64,000 nt of DNA, from the NCBI GenBank assembly GCA_022496805.1, contig CM040088.1:24535501-24599500 (forward strand), read 5' to 3'. The stretch is from Pohlia nutans. Its lineage: Eukaryota > Streptophyta > Bryopsida > Bryales > Mniaceae. The position numbers and the translations under genes are program-made. The notes below the pieces were generated by a model. That model searched no databases. It saw only the letters and a list, made by a program, of their open reading frames with translations, and was not told the origin of the DNA. Positions 24,066 through 36,400 of the stretch are shown here, piece by piece. Positions within the stretch are counted from its first letter, which is position 1. Every line of letters begins with the position of its first letter.

Positions 24066-24077
24066 TGGGTCCTACTC
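24066..24077. repeat. Right target-site duplication of the LINE
   Basis: Same 12-bp word as at 9362-9373. It is preceded by the non-poly(A) LINE tail and followed by a doubled 'cacctgctcatt' (24077-24101). Confidence 0.55.
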
Positions 24078-24104
24078 ACCTGCTCATTCACCTGCTCATT
24101 CCCT

Positions 24105-24300
24105 GGTTTTTCAAAGATTTCCAAAAACAAATTTATAAAAAAATATTTGAAGATGATATGTAAATAAAAGTTGTAGAGCTTAAATTTTGGATTATATTCA
24201 TACATAGAAATTTATAATTTCTATTATGAAATTTTTATATAATAAATTATAAAACTTAAAATTCAAGATTCCTTCTGAATTCGATTACAATTCTGTGTGC
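24105..24300 (+). mobile_element. Fragment related to MITE families A and C
   Basis: The order of motifs 'ataaaagttgtag', 'ggattatattcatac', 'aaaacttaaaattc' and 'ccttctgaattcgattac' follows the inner part of families A and C, but the sequence is diverged and lacks recognisable ends. It suggests that A and C share an ancestor. Confidence 0.45.
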
Positions 24301-24768
24301 AATAAACTCCTCATTTGCTTTCCAAAGGAGTAGTAAAATAGAATCTACCAGACTGAGGGAGGAGAAGAAATTCACTGTGACTGTCACAATTCACTGTTGT
24401 CTGATTGGACCATGAGTTGTTGGGTGATTGTGGAAGTAGATGACTTCAGGTAACTTGCACAATAATTTTAATTAGTGTTGACCGTATGATGCTGACAGTG
24501 TGGTTCTTTTCACCTACTTGATGCAGCTTGTATATTTAATTATTATATTACCAAAAATAATTTTGTGCTCTGTGACTTCTGTAACTGAGGGACGCATCAT
24601 AGCCCATTCACACAAGTCACCCAACGCGAGAGCGACAAAGAATTTGTGTTTGTCAAGTAAGTTTTTGGTAGCTATAGTGTGCTCCTGTAAAATTTATTTT
24701 TTGACCTGACGCATGCAAGAAGCTGCTCCAACACATTTTGGGTGCCACAAGAAATTTGCGCTCTACTC

Positions 24769-25069
24769 CAACGTAAGGTAGGAGGCTCTAAACCCGCCAC
24801 TTTAAGGGCTGTGAATATATGAGGACACAGGGAGTACTGAGCATGATTTTTCCCAGGAAGACAAATCCAAGCAAAGACCAACATACTTTGAATCAAAAAA
24901 TTTGGATGTTCCTAAAATTAGTTCTGAATTTCTGAAGTTGAAATGACATGGGTTCTAAAGTGGTGCTCTTCACCATGGGTACATCCAAAATTTCAAAATG
25001 TCTGTCCTTGGTAGAGTGCGGGTTTAGAATTGTGGCGGGTTTAGAGCCCTCTACCTTACATGCGTTGGC
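24769..25069. repeat. Inverted repeat pair with ~230-bp spacer
   Basis: The arm at 24769-24800 ('ggctctaaacccgccac') is the reverse complement of 25032-25068, with small indels. It resembles the ends of a palindromic mobile element, but I see no target duplication. The interior is noncoding. Confidence 0.55.
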
Positions 25070-25289
25070 CAAAAGCAAAAAGAGACAAGGCTCTCACACC
25101 GCAAGAAATTGTATATTATTTTCAAATTCTACCTTGCAACATTCCAGGAATGCAACGCAAGTGTTCGAGCTTCTTGGTGTGAATGGGCCATCACACTATG
25201 GCCGTTCAAATTGAGAGGCCTTGGGAGTTTATGGCCAAACTTTGTTGAGAGTCCAGTAGGAATGAACTGAAAATAGGCAATAAAATATA

Positions 25290-25570
25290 GAAATTGGAGC
25301 CTTCGGCCGATCATGGTGTGAAGCCTCCAAATTTCAAGCCCAAAGTCCAAACCTTTGGTCATGAACTTCCATGGCCTCCCGATTTGAACAACCATAGTTT
25401 GAAGTCTACAAAGGCCAAGTTCAAAGTTTAAGCCTTCAGCCAAAATAGTGTGAACCCCATTTTAGATGATGTCTCAAAGCCAAGCCTTTGGCCCCTTGAC
25501 TTGAACGGGGCATAGTGTGAAGCCCCAAGGGTCAAATCCAAAGTCCGCAAACCTTTGATGGTCAAGCCTT
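25290..25570. repeat. Degenerate tandem repeat, about 85-100-bp unit
   Basis: Three diverged units share 'agtgtgaagcc', 'aagtccaaacctttgg' and 'aagccttcggcc' style motifs. No coding signal is present. Confidence 0.45.
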
Positions 25571-25810
25571 TGATAAACAAAAAATCAAATTAGTTTATCA
25601 AAAGAATTTAACGAGGTATACATCATAGTTTGGGTTTCTATACTTGTCCGACCCAAATTATGGTCAAGAGGCCGTTACTTTAAAGTCAAATTATCAAAAA
25701 GTGTTGTCATGTAGGCATTTTTGAAAGGCAACGGCCTTTGAACTTTTGCCTTTAGTGTGAAGGATCAAGAGACCAAAGGCCATTGCTTTCCAAAAATTGC
25801 AATATAATTA

Positions 25811-26164
25811 GTGGAATTCGACGGCCTCTCAACCTTCGGCCATCGAGAGAGAGAAAATATGGCCCAAAGGCCCAAAGGGCGTCGCAACCGCTTTTATTGT
25901 CTTCATGATCGTGCCTTTGTGGTTGTTGCAATCCTGGTCTTCGTCTTTGTCTTCGTCATCGTAACGCCGCACCGCAGCTTCCGCTCCCCTCGACCCGTTA
26001 CCCTCGCAAGTTGCCGCACTTCAATCCAACACCTTCCAACCACTACTCAATCACTTCTACAAAATCTCCCTCAACACCCACAACTCCAACAAATGCCAAC
26101 AATTCCACAAATCTCCACTTATCTCCCACAAAATCGCTTTCGAATCCAAAAACACCTTCTCTAA
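25811..26164 (+). CDS. Hypothetical small membrane-type open frame (weak)
   Basis: The frame has 117 codons from 25811, or 101 from the internal ATG at 25859. After a basic patch (KGRRNR) comes one hydrophobic segment of about 20 residues rich in Val and Phe, then a Pro/Gln/Ser-rich tail that looks like low-complexity DNA. GC content is higher than in the flanks. I recognise no family, see no splice partners, and cannot exclude a decayed gene fragment or chance. Confidence 0.2.
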   Translation: MEFDGLSTFGHRERENMAQRPKGRRNRFYCLHDRAFVVVAILVFVFVFVIVTPHRSFRSPRPVTLASCRTSIQHLPTTTQSLLQNLPQHPQLQQMPTIPQISTYLPQNRFRIQKHLL

Positions 26165-26169
26165 ATCTC

Positions 26170-29100
26170 AAAAACACCCAAACAAAAGAGAACCAATACT
26201 TTCACAAAACACCTAGTTTTGATTCTATCTCCTTCTTGATGCCAAAAATCTAGATCTAATCAACAAATTGTTCATTTGAGAATTCCAGTGCAAATTGATC
26301 ATGGCTCTGGCACATGAAAAACTACGAAGCTCTCTCCAAAATGATCGAGACAAAGGATTTGAATCCGCTGTCTCAAAACTGCATTCATCTATAAACGTCC
26401 ATTCATCCAAAATCCTACTACTAGTCTAACTCCCACTTAACCCTACCTATAGTCCTAAATAACTCTAAATCTAACCATAGGTCTAAACTTCTACTCACAC
26501 ACGCCACTTGTTCTAAACTCTACAACCCAAATACCTACTCGCTCTAAATTCTATACACCAACTATTGCTTCTAATTTTGACCAAATCAAAATGCACGCTT
26601 GATTTAAGTTCTACCCACAAAAATGAACTATTATTCTAATTTTACCATCAAATAAATGGTCATCACCAGGAATAACCATATAACATCACACACCGTAAAA
26701 ACCTAAATTGTATAATAAATTGCAAAAATCACGATTAACCAATCTAAATTCTACCAATTCATACAAATCATGCAATAAATCAATCTCATGGTAAAACTCT
26801 AATCACATACTAAATGTTCTACTAAAATATCACCAATAATCCAAATCTAACAAAATACCTAGAATAAATATTAAGAATATAAATAAATCACCAAATTTTA
26901 CGATAAATGCTTTACGGTGGTTTGTGAACCGTTTGGACGGTTCACAACTTCCAAAATTACTATAGTAATTGGTGCATTAATTAAAAAACTACGATGAAAA
27001 TTACTCCAAAGTCAATTGGTCTTATCTTGTCAAGTCATTAATGACTTCATCCCTTTCATTTACTAAAGGCTATCAATGATTCAAAAACATCAACAATTTT
27101 CCACAAAATCAATCACGCATTTCGTTAAAACTGGACTACCAGACTGGAAAAGTGATGGTAGTGTTGCCTTTCTCAGTGTGGAATAAGAGCACTGTAAAAA
27201 AATTGGGAGTCTATGTCTATTGAAAAGGGCAGCACTCCCTATCACTTGTCCAATCTCGTTTTAACAAAATGTGGCTCAATTTTAATGACACGTGGCTTAG
27301 TTTTAATGAAATGTGTGTTACAACTTCTAAAACCCTTGTACTATACAACTTCAAAACTTAAAATCTCCATAACTCTTTGGCAGTTTTTGACAATTTTTCA
27401 ATTTTTGAGTAGCTTGAGCAATTCTTGACATTTCGTTAACACTAAGAATTTTACTCTAATGGATCTATAACATTAGTTCAACATATTTTCAAATCAACTC
27501 TAGCATAGATACTACTTCTTGTACCTTCACTCAAACTAATATTAGATTTGCGATTTTTGTAGGGTTTTTTTATGAAATTTGTTGTAATCAACTTCTAACA
27601 TTGAAACATTTGTGCACAATCTTTTCCTCACCCTATTTTGAGCTTTCGAAGGAAATCAAACTCCAAATCAAAACCTCCAAGCACTAGAACTTCATAAGTT
27701 TAACAACCAACACTTCCACCCTTCTACAACAACTAGCACTTACACTAATTTTTTTTGTATTTTTGGTGAAAACCGGAAAATAACATAAGTTTATACATAT
27801 TAATCTCCAAAATGACAGAATTAATAAGAATAAAAAGTAAAAAAATGGAGATTTCTCAACTTGAAGAAGTATGCCCAAGTTCTCAATTGCCAAAAATCCC
27901 ACAAGTTAAACATAATTTTTCCCTCATAATTGCTTACAAAGGAGTGAAGACTAAAACTCTAAGCAAGAACAAGATGACAAAATGATGACAATTCAATTGA
28001 AACATTTGCAATTTAGAGGGCAAAAAGAATGAATATGTAATTCCTTCACAAGAAATCAATGTTTAGGTGGCAAACCAATTCATAAACACCACAATGCACT
28101 CCGAGTCTAAATTGCAAACACGAAACAATAACACAAGAGACACTACCACGTGACATAAATGTACTGTATTAGTGAAAGTTACACAAGTACAAGAACATCA
28201 CCACGAAGAACATGTGTTTGTACCACACCGTCATATAAACTGTCAATACTACCAATACAATGGTGATTGTTATTCTTTGCAAAAAACAATGGAAAATGCT
28301 ATTAACCTCAATTTCCTTTATTACTAGACATATTTGTAACTTTTGTAGTTAGACATACACTTTTTCCTAATATTTTTTCATAAGGCCAAAATTAGCCCAA
28401 GGAATCCCACTAGTTTACAAATAGCAACTATCACCATTTTAATCTCTCATTACAATCAATTTAGGCCTCCAAAGGGTTGCAAGTTCAACCAAAGCTTCTA
28501 TGAAAAAAATTTAATGATAATAATAATAATAATGTAGAAAATCAAGTCTGATGTAGCTAAAATTTGGCCACGTTAAATTGGATATTAAAATTAAAAAATA
28601 AATTTTAATAAATTTTAATTATATATATATATATATATTTTTCTTTTTTTGCTTGGAAAATTTTATTTGAATGAGGGGTTGGAGGCCTAAAATTGCTTGT
28701 AAAGCTTAGTACAATATTGTTGGAGGATTTATTGTCGTTTGATAGATATGACTTGAAATGTAACTTTAATTTCAATTGACTTCACTATTGGACTTTAGAG
28801 ATTTTTATTTTTGTTTTTATATTTTTAGTTTGAAACGCATTTTGTAAACTTCATTTTATGATCCTAGATTGTCTTGTGCAGCTTGAAATAACCTTTGCAC
28901 ACATTGACATAAATTACGGTGAGCTATTTGTTTTGAACACAAAGAGGTGGTTCCCTATCTCGAGTGATCTCCATCTTTTGTTACAGCATTTAAAGTATTT
29001 TAAGGACCTTGTACAAGAATTGTGGTCATTTTAGAGTCATTCAATTATTTTAAAGAATTTATGAATCCTATTTATAGAATATGATGTTTAGGACACCCAA

Positions 29101-30890
29101 CCAAGACTCACTTAAGAAATTTATAATGTATTTGAGAGCCTTCAAAAGATTCAAGGGATTTTAGGAAGTTTTTGGAAGAGTTTTTAATAGCTACATCTCC
29201 TTTTAGAATTTATTGTCTTAATTATTGCTCGGTTAAAGCAATAATTAGTGTCTAACCTATTCTAATTTTCTAAATCCTATTACAAATTTTTACTAGAGGA
29301 TACCTCTCTTATAATAGACCCCAAATTACATAGAATTAGCCCGTACCTTGGAACAACAACAAACTGTCTACCGGTTTAAAGGCTAATTTTATAATTACCA
29401 ATTTTTTGTGAAAAAGTAATAGAACGACTAATTTACAACTTTAAGATCACAAATCTACGAATAAACTTAAAATAGTTTTAAAACTACTATTTGGACTCTC
29501 TAACCCCATTTGGACTATTTTATCATTTTTTCACCTTGTTCATAAAACGCATAAAAATCCACAAAAACTCAAAAATACTATTTTGAGTACCAAATGCAAA
29601 TTTGGTAGTTCACATAACTCTGCAAAATCCAATTTGCAAATAGAAGGCAATTGTTTTGGTGAGAATATTGCAATTGTAAGGGCCACTTTAGAAATGAAGT
29701 CAATTCGATTTAATTTGTTGTGTAAAAGGGCTCAAATCCTCATTCCTCCTTGGTCCAAATCTTGAAATCAACTCCAACCTGTCTACATCAAGACTTGAGT
29801 CAAAATTTTGAAACCAATCTTTTAGTTAAAAATGACAAGGACTGACATGGATCCAACTTAAAGATTTGGATGCACTAAAAATAGAAGACCAATTGCAAAT
29901 TTCAATCAAATTTTTTTTTCTAGCAATTAGGAACCCCCTTGGATTGTTTGCAAATCTGAAAGACTATTTTTTATCTCTTCTTCCTTTCAACTCTTTGACC
30001 CCAACGCCATTAGACATGGGAGAAATGGGCTCTGCTATAACCTTATTATATTGAGTACTTGAAGCCGGCCTAAACATTAACATAAACTGAAATTTGGTTG
30101 AATCGGGCTCAAGAAAAACGAGCTAGACTTTATTGTAAAGCGATCCTAAGTGTGGATTATGGGATGTAATACAGTTACAGAAAGTACCTTGGACTTTGAC
30201 ATCCCCTATGGGAGTTAAAATGAAATGAAAATAAATTGTATAGTAATTAACCACTAGGAAACCACTGATTAAAGTAGAAATACAAAAAATTCTGAAGACC
30301 CCACAAACCACATCGTAGATGTTTATTGAAAGGTGAATGGTTGAATGCACACTAGGGTCAATCAATTTTTTTGTCCCGGTGCACTAGGGGAACATTTTTT
30401 GAAATAAATTAAGACAAATGTAACAACAATTTTAAGAAATTTTAATTTCTTAGGATTCAAACGTGTCAGGGTAAAAAACATGGTTGGTCCTACTATGCAT
30501 TCGTTTTAAACGGAGACTTTCTTCACTCATTCCAAGAATGTCTGACAACTATGACTATTCTAGGAACGAGATGTTATATATTTGTATACTGAGCTAATAT
30601 GGGAATTGACAAGGAATTGGATAGGCACGATTCATGTACTTAATAGCCTATTAGTTCAGGGTAATTCCTTGCACAAAATTGTCTATCAAAATACTAGGTT
30701 ATTCAGAGTCTAAAAAACGGTTTGAAGGTTGGACATTTTTATTTTGTAAATTTGTATATAATTATATATTGAGAATAAATATATGGAATCAGATTGACTC
30801 GTCGTGATTCTTCCTCTATGAAAAGTAAATCTTTGCCATAACTCCCATTTCTAATATGCAAAACTTCATATTTCCTTGGTTTATTGTATT
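26170..30890. other. Long gene-free AT-rich stretch
   Basis: I find no supported gene, RNA or transposon. Present are a (TAA)n run near 28519-28533 and a (TA)n run near 28620-28640. Short frames at 27213-27428 and 29583-29765 have no motifs. Old, unrecognisable repeats are likely. Confidence 0.5.
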
Positions 30891-30894
30891 TCTA

Positions 30895-31001
30895 CCTTAA
30901 TTCTTAATGGGCATACCAAACCCCACATACTTTTTGGTACTTTGAGAAAATCTTGTTCAAAACTTCTAGTCCGTTGATCTGGATGGGGATTTTAGATGCC
31001 A

Positions 31002-31081
<80 letters not shown>

Positions 31082-31190
31082 CATGGATCTATATTTTTTT
31101 AGAGTAGAACCAAAGTAAATTAAAAGAAGAATCAAAATTAAAATGGAGTTTAAAAGAGCTTTTGGGTGTGGAAATGAAAAAAGCCATGTC
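30895..31190 (-). mobile_element. Repeat family G copy 2, expanded by an AT microsatellite
   Basis: The minus strand aligns with 60120-60343: blocks around 'cccacatactttttggtac', 'gttgatctggatgggg' and 'aactccattttaa' match in order. A (TA)n run of over 70 bp at about 31007-31080 interrupts it. The TA run keeps a minus-strand Ile/Tyr-repeat frame open, which is not a gene. Confidence 0.6.
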
Positions 31191-31508
31191 ATTGAAAGAA
31201 TAACCTTTAAAGTCTTAAATGTTAACTCCAACGCCTTGGGCTTGGTCTTCTCAATTTTCAAAGTACTTTGACCATGGATTGATAATAACGGAGAAATGTT
31301 TTTATGAATTATTTTTTCAAGCATCATCTATGACAAGGATAGTATGTACCTATATTTCTAGAATGTAAATCACTTCTATATTTTGAAGTTAAAACTCAAA
31401 AATACTCATTTTTCTCTAAATTAGGCATAACATTGTTAAGTCTTAGACTTTGTACCTCTACTAAAGTTTCCAAGATTCTCTCCGATGCTCTTTGTTTTCA
31501 CATCTTAA

Positions 31509-32546
31509 TCCCCAACTGCCCAACCATGCATACTTTTTATGATGTACATAAATCTTCATTTTCTCATTTGTCATATAGTTTTTGTAGTGTGAAATTCTTA
31601 TTGAATTTTTTATGGCAAGTTAGCTTCATACCCGTGTGATCCGATTAGAAAGGGGATGATTTTTGAAACTTTTATGCCTCATTTCATGTTGTAGTGTTTC
31701 ACCAAAATTTTTGAAGATTTTACTCTAAAAGTGCTTTTGATAAAGTCAACTCTTAAAATTAAGCAACCAAAAATTCTACAAAAATCACGACACTTAGAGT
31801 ACTACAATTTAAGCCATCACAACATATTCCATCCACAAATTGTTAATAACTTAGTAGTAATCAAATTACAAAAATAATTTTGAATTTTAAGTTTCAAAAT
31901 TTATAGAAAAATATTGGTGATAGCAATCGCAAATCTAACTCTATGGACTTCATTGACTTTTTGTAGTGTGGACTTTTTACTATATAATTGATAACTGAGT
32001 TATCCGTAAAGAAGTCCACACTATTTATCACTTTTTACGGATAACTCAATTATCACTTTTTACTATAAAATTGATAATTGAGTTATCCGTAAAGGCAACA
32101 CGGGGTAGCCTCTCTCCTACCTTGTGATTTTCATTTTCAAATAGAAATCTTTGTCTCAGGCTATCACAAGGAGGCAAACCGCTTGGTTTGGGAGAGCATG
32201 AGGTTGGGGTGGGCGCACCAAGACATTCCACCATCGGAACGCTAGTGCGGTATGGGGGAGTTTTTCTTGCATTGGGGAAGTTCAAGGTTCAAATCTCTCT
32301 AACAACACAATGCGTTGTGATTGATCGAGAAAAAAAGGGGCCAAAACTCATTTTCGTTGCTTTTCAAGTTAAAAAACCAGTTTTGCCTCGTCTTCCTCTT
32401 GTGCATTTTTTTTGCTCGACTTTACGCACAACTCTAATGTACAACTTTTATTCATACATCAAGTTCAAAATATCTCAATTCGTTGCATTTTATGATGCAT
32501 CTTTGCAAAACTGCCGAATTTGGAGAGGGGTGAGGACGTTTAGGGG
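31509..32546 (-). mobile_element. MITE family C copy 3 with internal insertion
   Basis: The two outer parts (31509-31945 and about 32433-32546) match the minus strand of family C continuously. TTAA lies at 31505-31508 and the decayed TTAT at 32547-32550. The middle ~490 bp is foreign. Confidence 0.7.
31946..32432 (+). mobile_element. Insertion inside MITE C3, with tRNA-like (SINE) part
   Basis: The boundaries are defined by comparison with uninterrupted family C copies. The left part has repeated inverted 'ataattgagttatccgtaaa' blocks. The right part (about 32195-32345) has a box A-like 'gctagtgcgg' and a box B-like 'ggttcaaatctc' about 45 bp apart, ending in an A-rich run, suggesting a tRNA-derived SINE. 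It may be two nested insertions. Confidence 0.4.
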
Positions 32547-32550
32547 TTAT

Positions 32551-33465
32551 GGGTTAATAAATATGCACGAAGCTCCCCTGTAATTAGGACAAGGCAGCAG
32601 AGAAAATCGGAGATCAGCACACCGAAACTGCAAATTAATGAGCGCGAGATCCGCAGCAATGGCACTGAATCACAACGCACGCTCCTCCACGTAAAAGCAG
32701 CAGCCTGTCCTACTTCCTCTGTCGTGTTGACTTGCTTCGCGGGCCATATGGCGAGGCCGCTAGACTCCCCGCTACACTACATCTCGCAGTCCAGTGATCT
32801 TTCTTTTCAAATTTTCCTTGTTCTGTAGCCAGGTTTCTTTTCAATACTCCTGTCATATTGGGGCGATACTTGGTGATAACATGTTGATATCTAGGCAATA
32901 CTTGCCACGCTATTTTCTTAGTATTTGGATGAAAATTAGCCACCAAATTTCAAGTGTGGCGAATTGGCTAAAACTAGCATGAAAGAAATCACTGTCTCGC
33001 ACCAATCGGTGGGCCGTCGGCTTCGGGACTGATCGGCGCTCTTTAGCGCAAATCGCCCGTGAATTGCGACGTCTGCGTCGCGCCAATCCACTCCACCCCC
33101 CGCACATGTCCAGGCTCTCGCAACTCCGCAGCCTCCACTGGGTCTGTCACTTGCTCCTCCAGAGGCAAGCCTGGTGCACGTCCCAGTAGCATTCGATCTG
33201 CCAGATCTGGAGTCTGTTTCTCTAGTTTCGGTGCCCAGGATTTTGTTCGAGGAAGCTCGGTTGCAGCGTTTCAAGCGGTTGGGGGGCATTGATGTTGCTA
33301 TTCTGAGCTTCACGAGGAATGTGGGAAGGTGGACATGTGGAGGGGACGCCATGGAGCCAGTGCTTTTCAGTTTAGTTGCAATGTGGGGACGTAAGAGGCG
33401 AGCTTAGACTTTTGTGACAGCCGTTTCGAAGGGAGCCTGGACTGTGGTACGGATTAGGGAACACG
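32551..33465 (+). other. Region upstream of the RLP4-like gene
   Basis: GC content rises here compared with the intergenic DNA, as expected near a promoter and 5' leader. I see no convincing TATA box and cannot place the transcription start. An unrelated small repeat occupies 32792-32994. Confidence 0.35.
32792..32994. mobile_element. hAT-like small element, family H copy 1
   Basis: It begins CAGTGATCTTTC and ends with the inverse, GAAAGAAATCACTG. The right end (ggctaaaa, then aatcactgtctc) matches the element in the ERD7-like gene at 46391-46917. CAGTG-type ends suggest hAT. Flanks are only partly duplicated ('tctcgcag' near the left, 'tctcgcac' at the right). Confidence 0.45.
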
Positions 33466-36400
33466 ATGGATCGCGTTTGTGCGGTCCTCCTCATCGCTGC
33501 TCTTGTTTGTGGTTTGCAAGCTCATTTTGCAGCTGCTCAAGGTATGCCATTGCTTTTCTTCCAATAGTTGGAAATTATAGAACAAGTTGTTGAAATTTGG
33601 TGAAGATTATTTTCACTAGTTGGTGCCAAGATTTGCACTATGAACATTTCACATTTGTTCTTTCAACAGTGTCCTTCACTTTGCCTAATGTCGAAAAAAG
33701 AGTGGTTGAAGTTTCAAAAAAGATGAAGTATTCTGGCACAACGGTGCCCATTCTGACCCTAAAATACGGTAGGTACATTTGGCCTTGTTTCGAATTTTTA
33801 GGGTGTTGCAAGTGTCTATGGCTCGAATTATGATAGTTACGCTGTGGCTTTGTGTGATCATCTACAGCTCCTTATGCGGTGCGAGTTGCGTGTGGGTCGA
33901 CGACTGATTCGTACGCTCCAGACTCTGGGTTTCTATGGTCGCGCGATATGAATTACACGGGCGGCAGCTCAGGTAACTTGACTACAGTCAGTCGCATAGC
34001 TCCACAGCTCAACACCATTCGTTACTTTGAGCTTTCCGATGGCCCTGAAAATTGCTACAACATTTCAGTTCCGAACGGCCAATATTTGATAAGGTAAGAA
34101 ATTCTCACCTGTAGCCGTCGTGGTTCTTTCGCCAACCACACAGTCTCCAACTCTCACAATCACTAGCTACACACTTTCTCGTGTTTCTGAATCTCGTTCA
34201 TTGAAACATTGCTTGACCTAAACGCCTAGTCTACTTTGGAAGCTTCCAAACCGTACAACTATCGCTCCAAAATGTAGGATATGATTTCTTTCTTACTATC
34301 CATTCATTCTGTTACCTTAATGATGTGGAAGCAGCCACTTTTGGAATAAATTCATGTGATTAAAGTCTTCATAGGCATGGCTCTTGTTTCGTGGAGAGCG
34401 TTTTGTCAATGCGAGGAGCTTGGATGTGTAAAACGTTAACACGATGTTGAATTGGTGTTTGAACACCAGGATGTATTTCAGCTTTGGTGTCACGGACAAT
34501 TCTGGGCGAGAGCCAGAATTCGAGGTATCTCTAGAAGGGACATTGGTGTACTCATTAGCTCGCGGCTGGAGCACCGTTGTGGACGACGAGTACTCAGACT
34601 CTCTAGTGCACATAGTGGATGGAGCTGCCACAGTTTGCTTCCACAGCTCCGGACACGGAAACCCAGTGGTCGCTTCAATTGAGATTCTGCAGATCCGTGA
34701 CAACGCCTACAGCATGGGCGCTTCGAACGTGATCCTGAAAACGGTGAAGCGCGTTTCTGCAGGCGCTGAGAATTCCGGGTACGGTTCCAGTTTGCAGGCC
34801 GACCCGTGGGGCGGTGACCGGTACTGGGCCACAGATCAAACCCTTTTCACACCGGGCTCTGCTGTGAGTGTGCAAAAGACCACGACCAATATTTCCAACT
34901 ACGGCGATTACCCTCAGGCCATCTATCAATCTGCCACCACCACTGGGCCCATGAACAAGCTCTCGTATACCATTCCTGTGCAGCCGAACCAGAACTACTC
35001 CGTTTGGTTGCACTTTGCAGAGATCGAGCCTGACATCACAGGGCCGAACATGCGCGTGTTCAATGTGCTTGCCAATGGGCAGCCTCTGTTCCCTGTGGTG
35101 GACATTGTGAAACTGGCTGGGGCTCCGTTCACAGCTCTGGTTTTGAACAAGACCGTGTTGGTGGAAGGCAGGACTTTGACTCTCACTTTCGAGCCCATGG
35201 CGGGGCAAATTGCTGTGAATGCATTTGAGGTTTACCAGTTGATCCCCCAAGAGATTCCTACTTCGGCTGATAACGGTACGGTAATCTCCCTAAAGTTGTG
35301 ACATTGTTTTTTCCACAACGTCACAAAAACAGTGTGGCTGATTGTTAGCTTGGATTTTTTTGTTTTGTTTTGGCAGTGTGGGCACTTCAGAGTATGAAGC
35401 AGAACTTGGAGCTCCCTTCGCGTTTGGGATGGAATGGCGATCCTTGCATTCCGCAGGTGCATGCTTGGTATGGCGTGAACTGTGAATTTGAACCTACAAT
35501 TGGAGCCTGGTTTATCAATGGCCTGTAAGTGCTCATTAACTCTCTTTTCATCTTGTTTTCAGGGATTCTAACATTCTAGAGCAGTGTTGACCTCCCCAAC
35601 CTGCACTGCGGTCTGCAGTAACTACACTTATCTATAGTTGCCTGAGTACCAATACTCCCATTTTTAATCTCAGGATTTGAGAAGTTTTGTGTCAGAATTG
35701 GAGCATCTTGATTCTTCTTTGAATTAGCAGGTGTTTGGAGCTCCTTTCAAGAATGTTGTGCAGAGCAACCCAGTTAGCAGAGAATTTCGGTTGTTTTAAT
35801 TTATTGACTAGTTTACTTTGAGCACTTCATTGAATTTACTTGAAAATTATGCAGGGGCCTTGATTATCAAGGCATACGTGGTCAATTGGGTGACAGTGTA
35901 TCAGCTTTGCAGCACCTTCAATCACTGTAAGTAACTATCGTTTAGTCTCAGTTAAATTGCAAATGTCATAAGTGTTTGGACTATATCCCAGTTAGATGTT
36001 CGAAGACCTCGGCATATTAGTACATTAATCTCCTTGGTAGATCATTTTTTCCTGGAACGTGTATGATGTTAAGAGGGTTTGAACTTTGATATGTCTGTCT
36101 ATGTAAAGTTATTTGAATTTATCCCGTTTTTAATGCTCTGTTGATGCGAGCAGAAATATGAGCAACAACTTGCTGACCGGAGTTATACCCGACGCCATTG
36201 GCAATCTTTCTGCTCTTACAACACTGTGAGTTTGCCATACACCAAGCTTTACCAATTCCGACTTTAAGTGGAGCCAGAGGCACTGTACTGTACTTGCAGG
36301 ATTGTCTACTCTTGTTATTTCATAAACTTTTTTGATCATGATTCATGAATATCTTTTGGCTTGGTCTTTGTGTAGGGATCTTTCGCATAACCGACTGAAT

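Noticed and set aside
30992..31327. Minus-strand frame with a long Ile-Tyr repeat
   Set aside because: Direct translation of a (TA)n microsatellite inside a transposon copy.
34675..35250. 191-codon minus-strand frame inside RLP4 exon 4
   Set aside because: Shadow of the well-supported malectin-domain exon on the plus strand.
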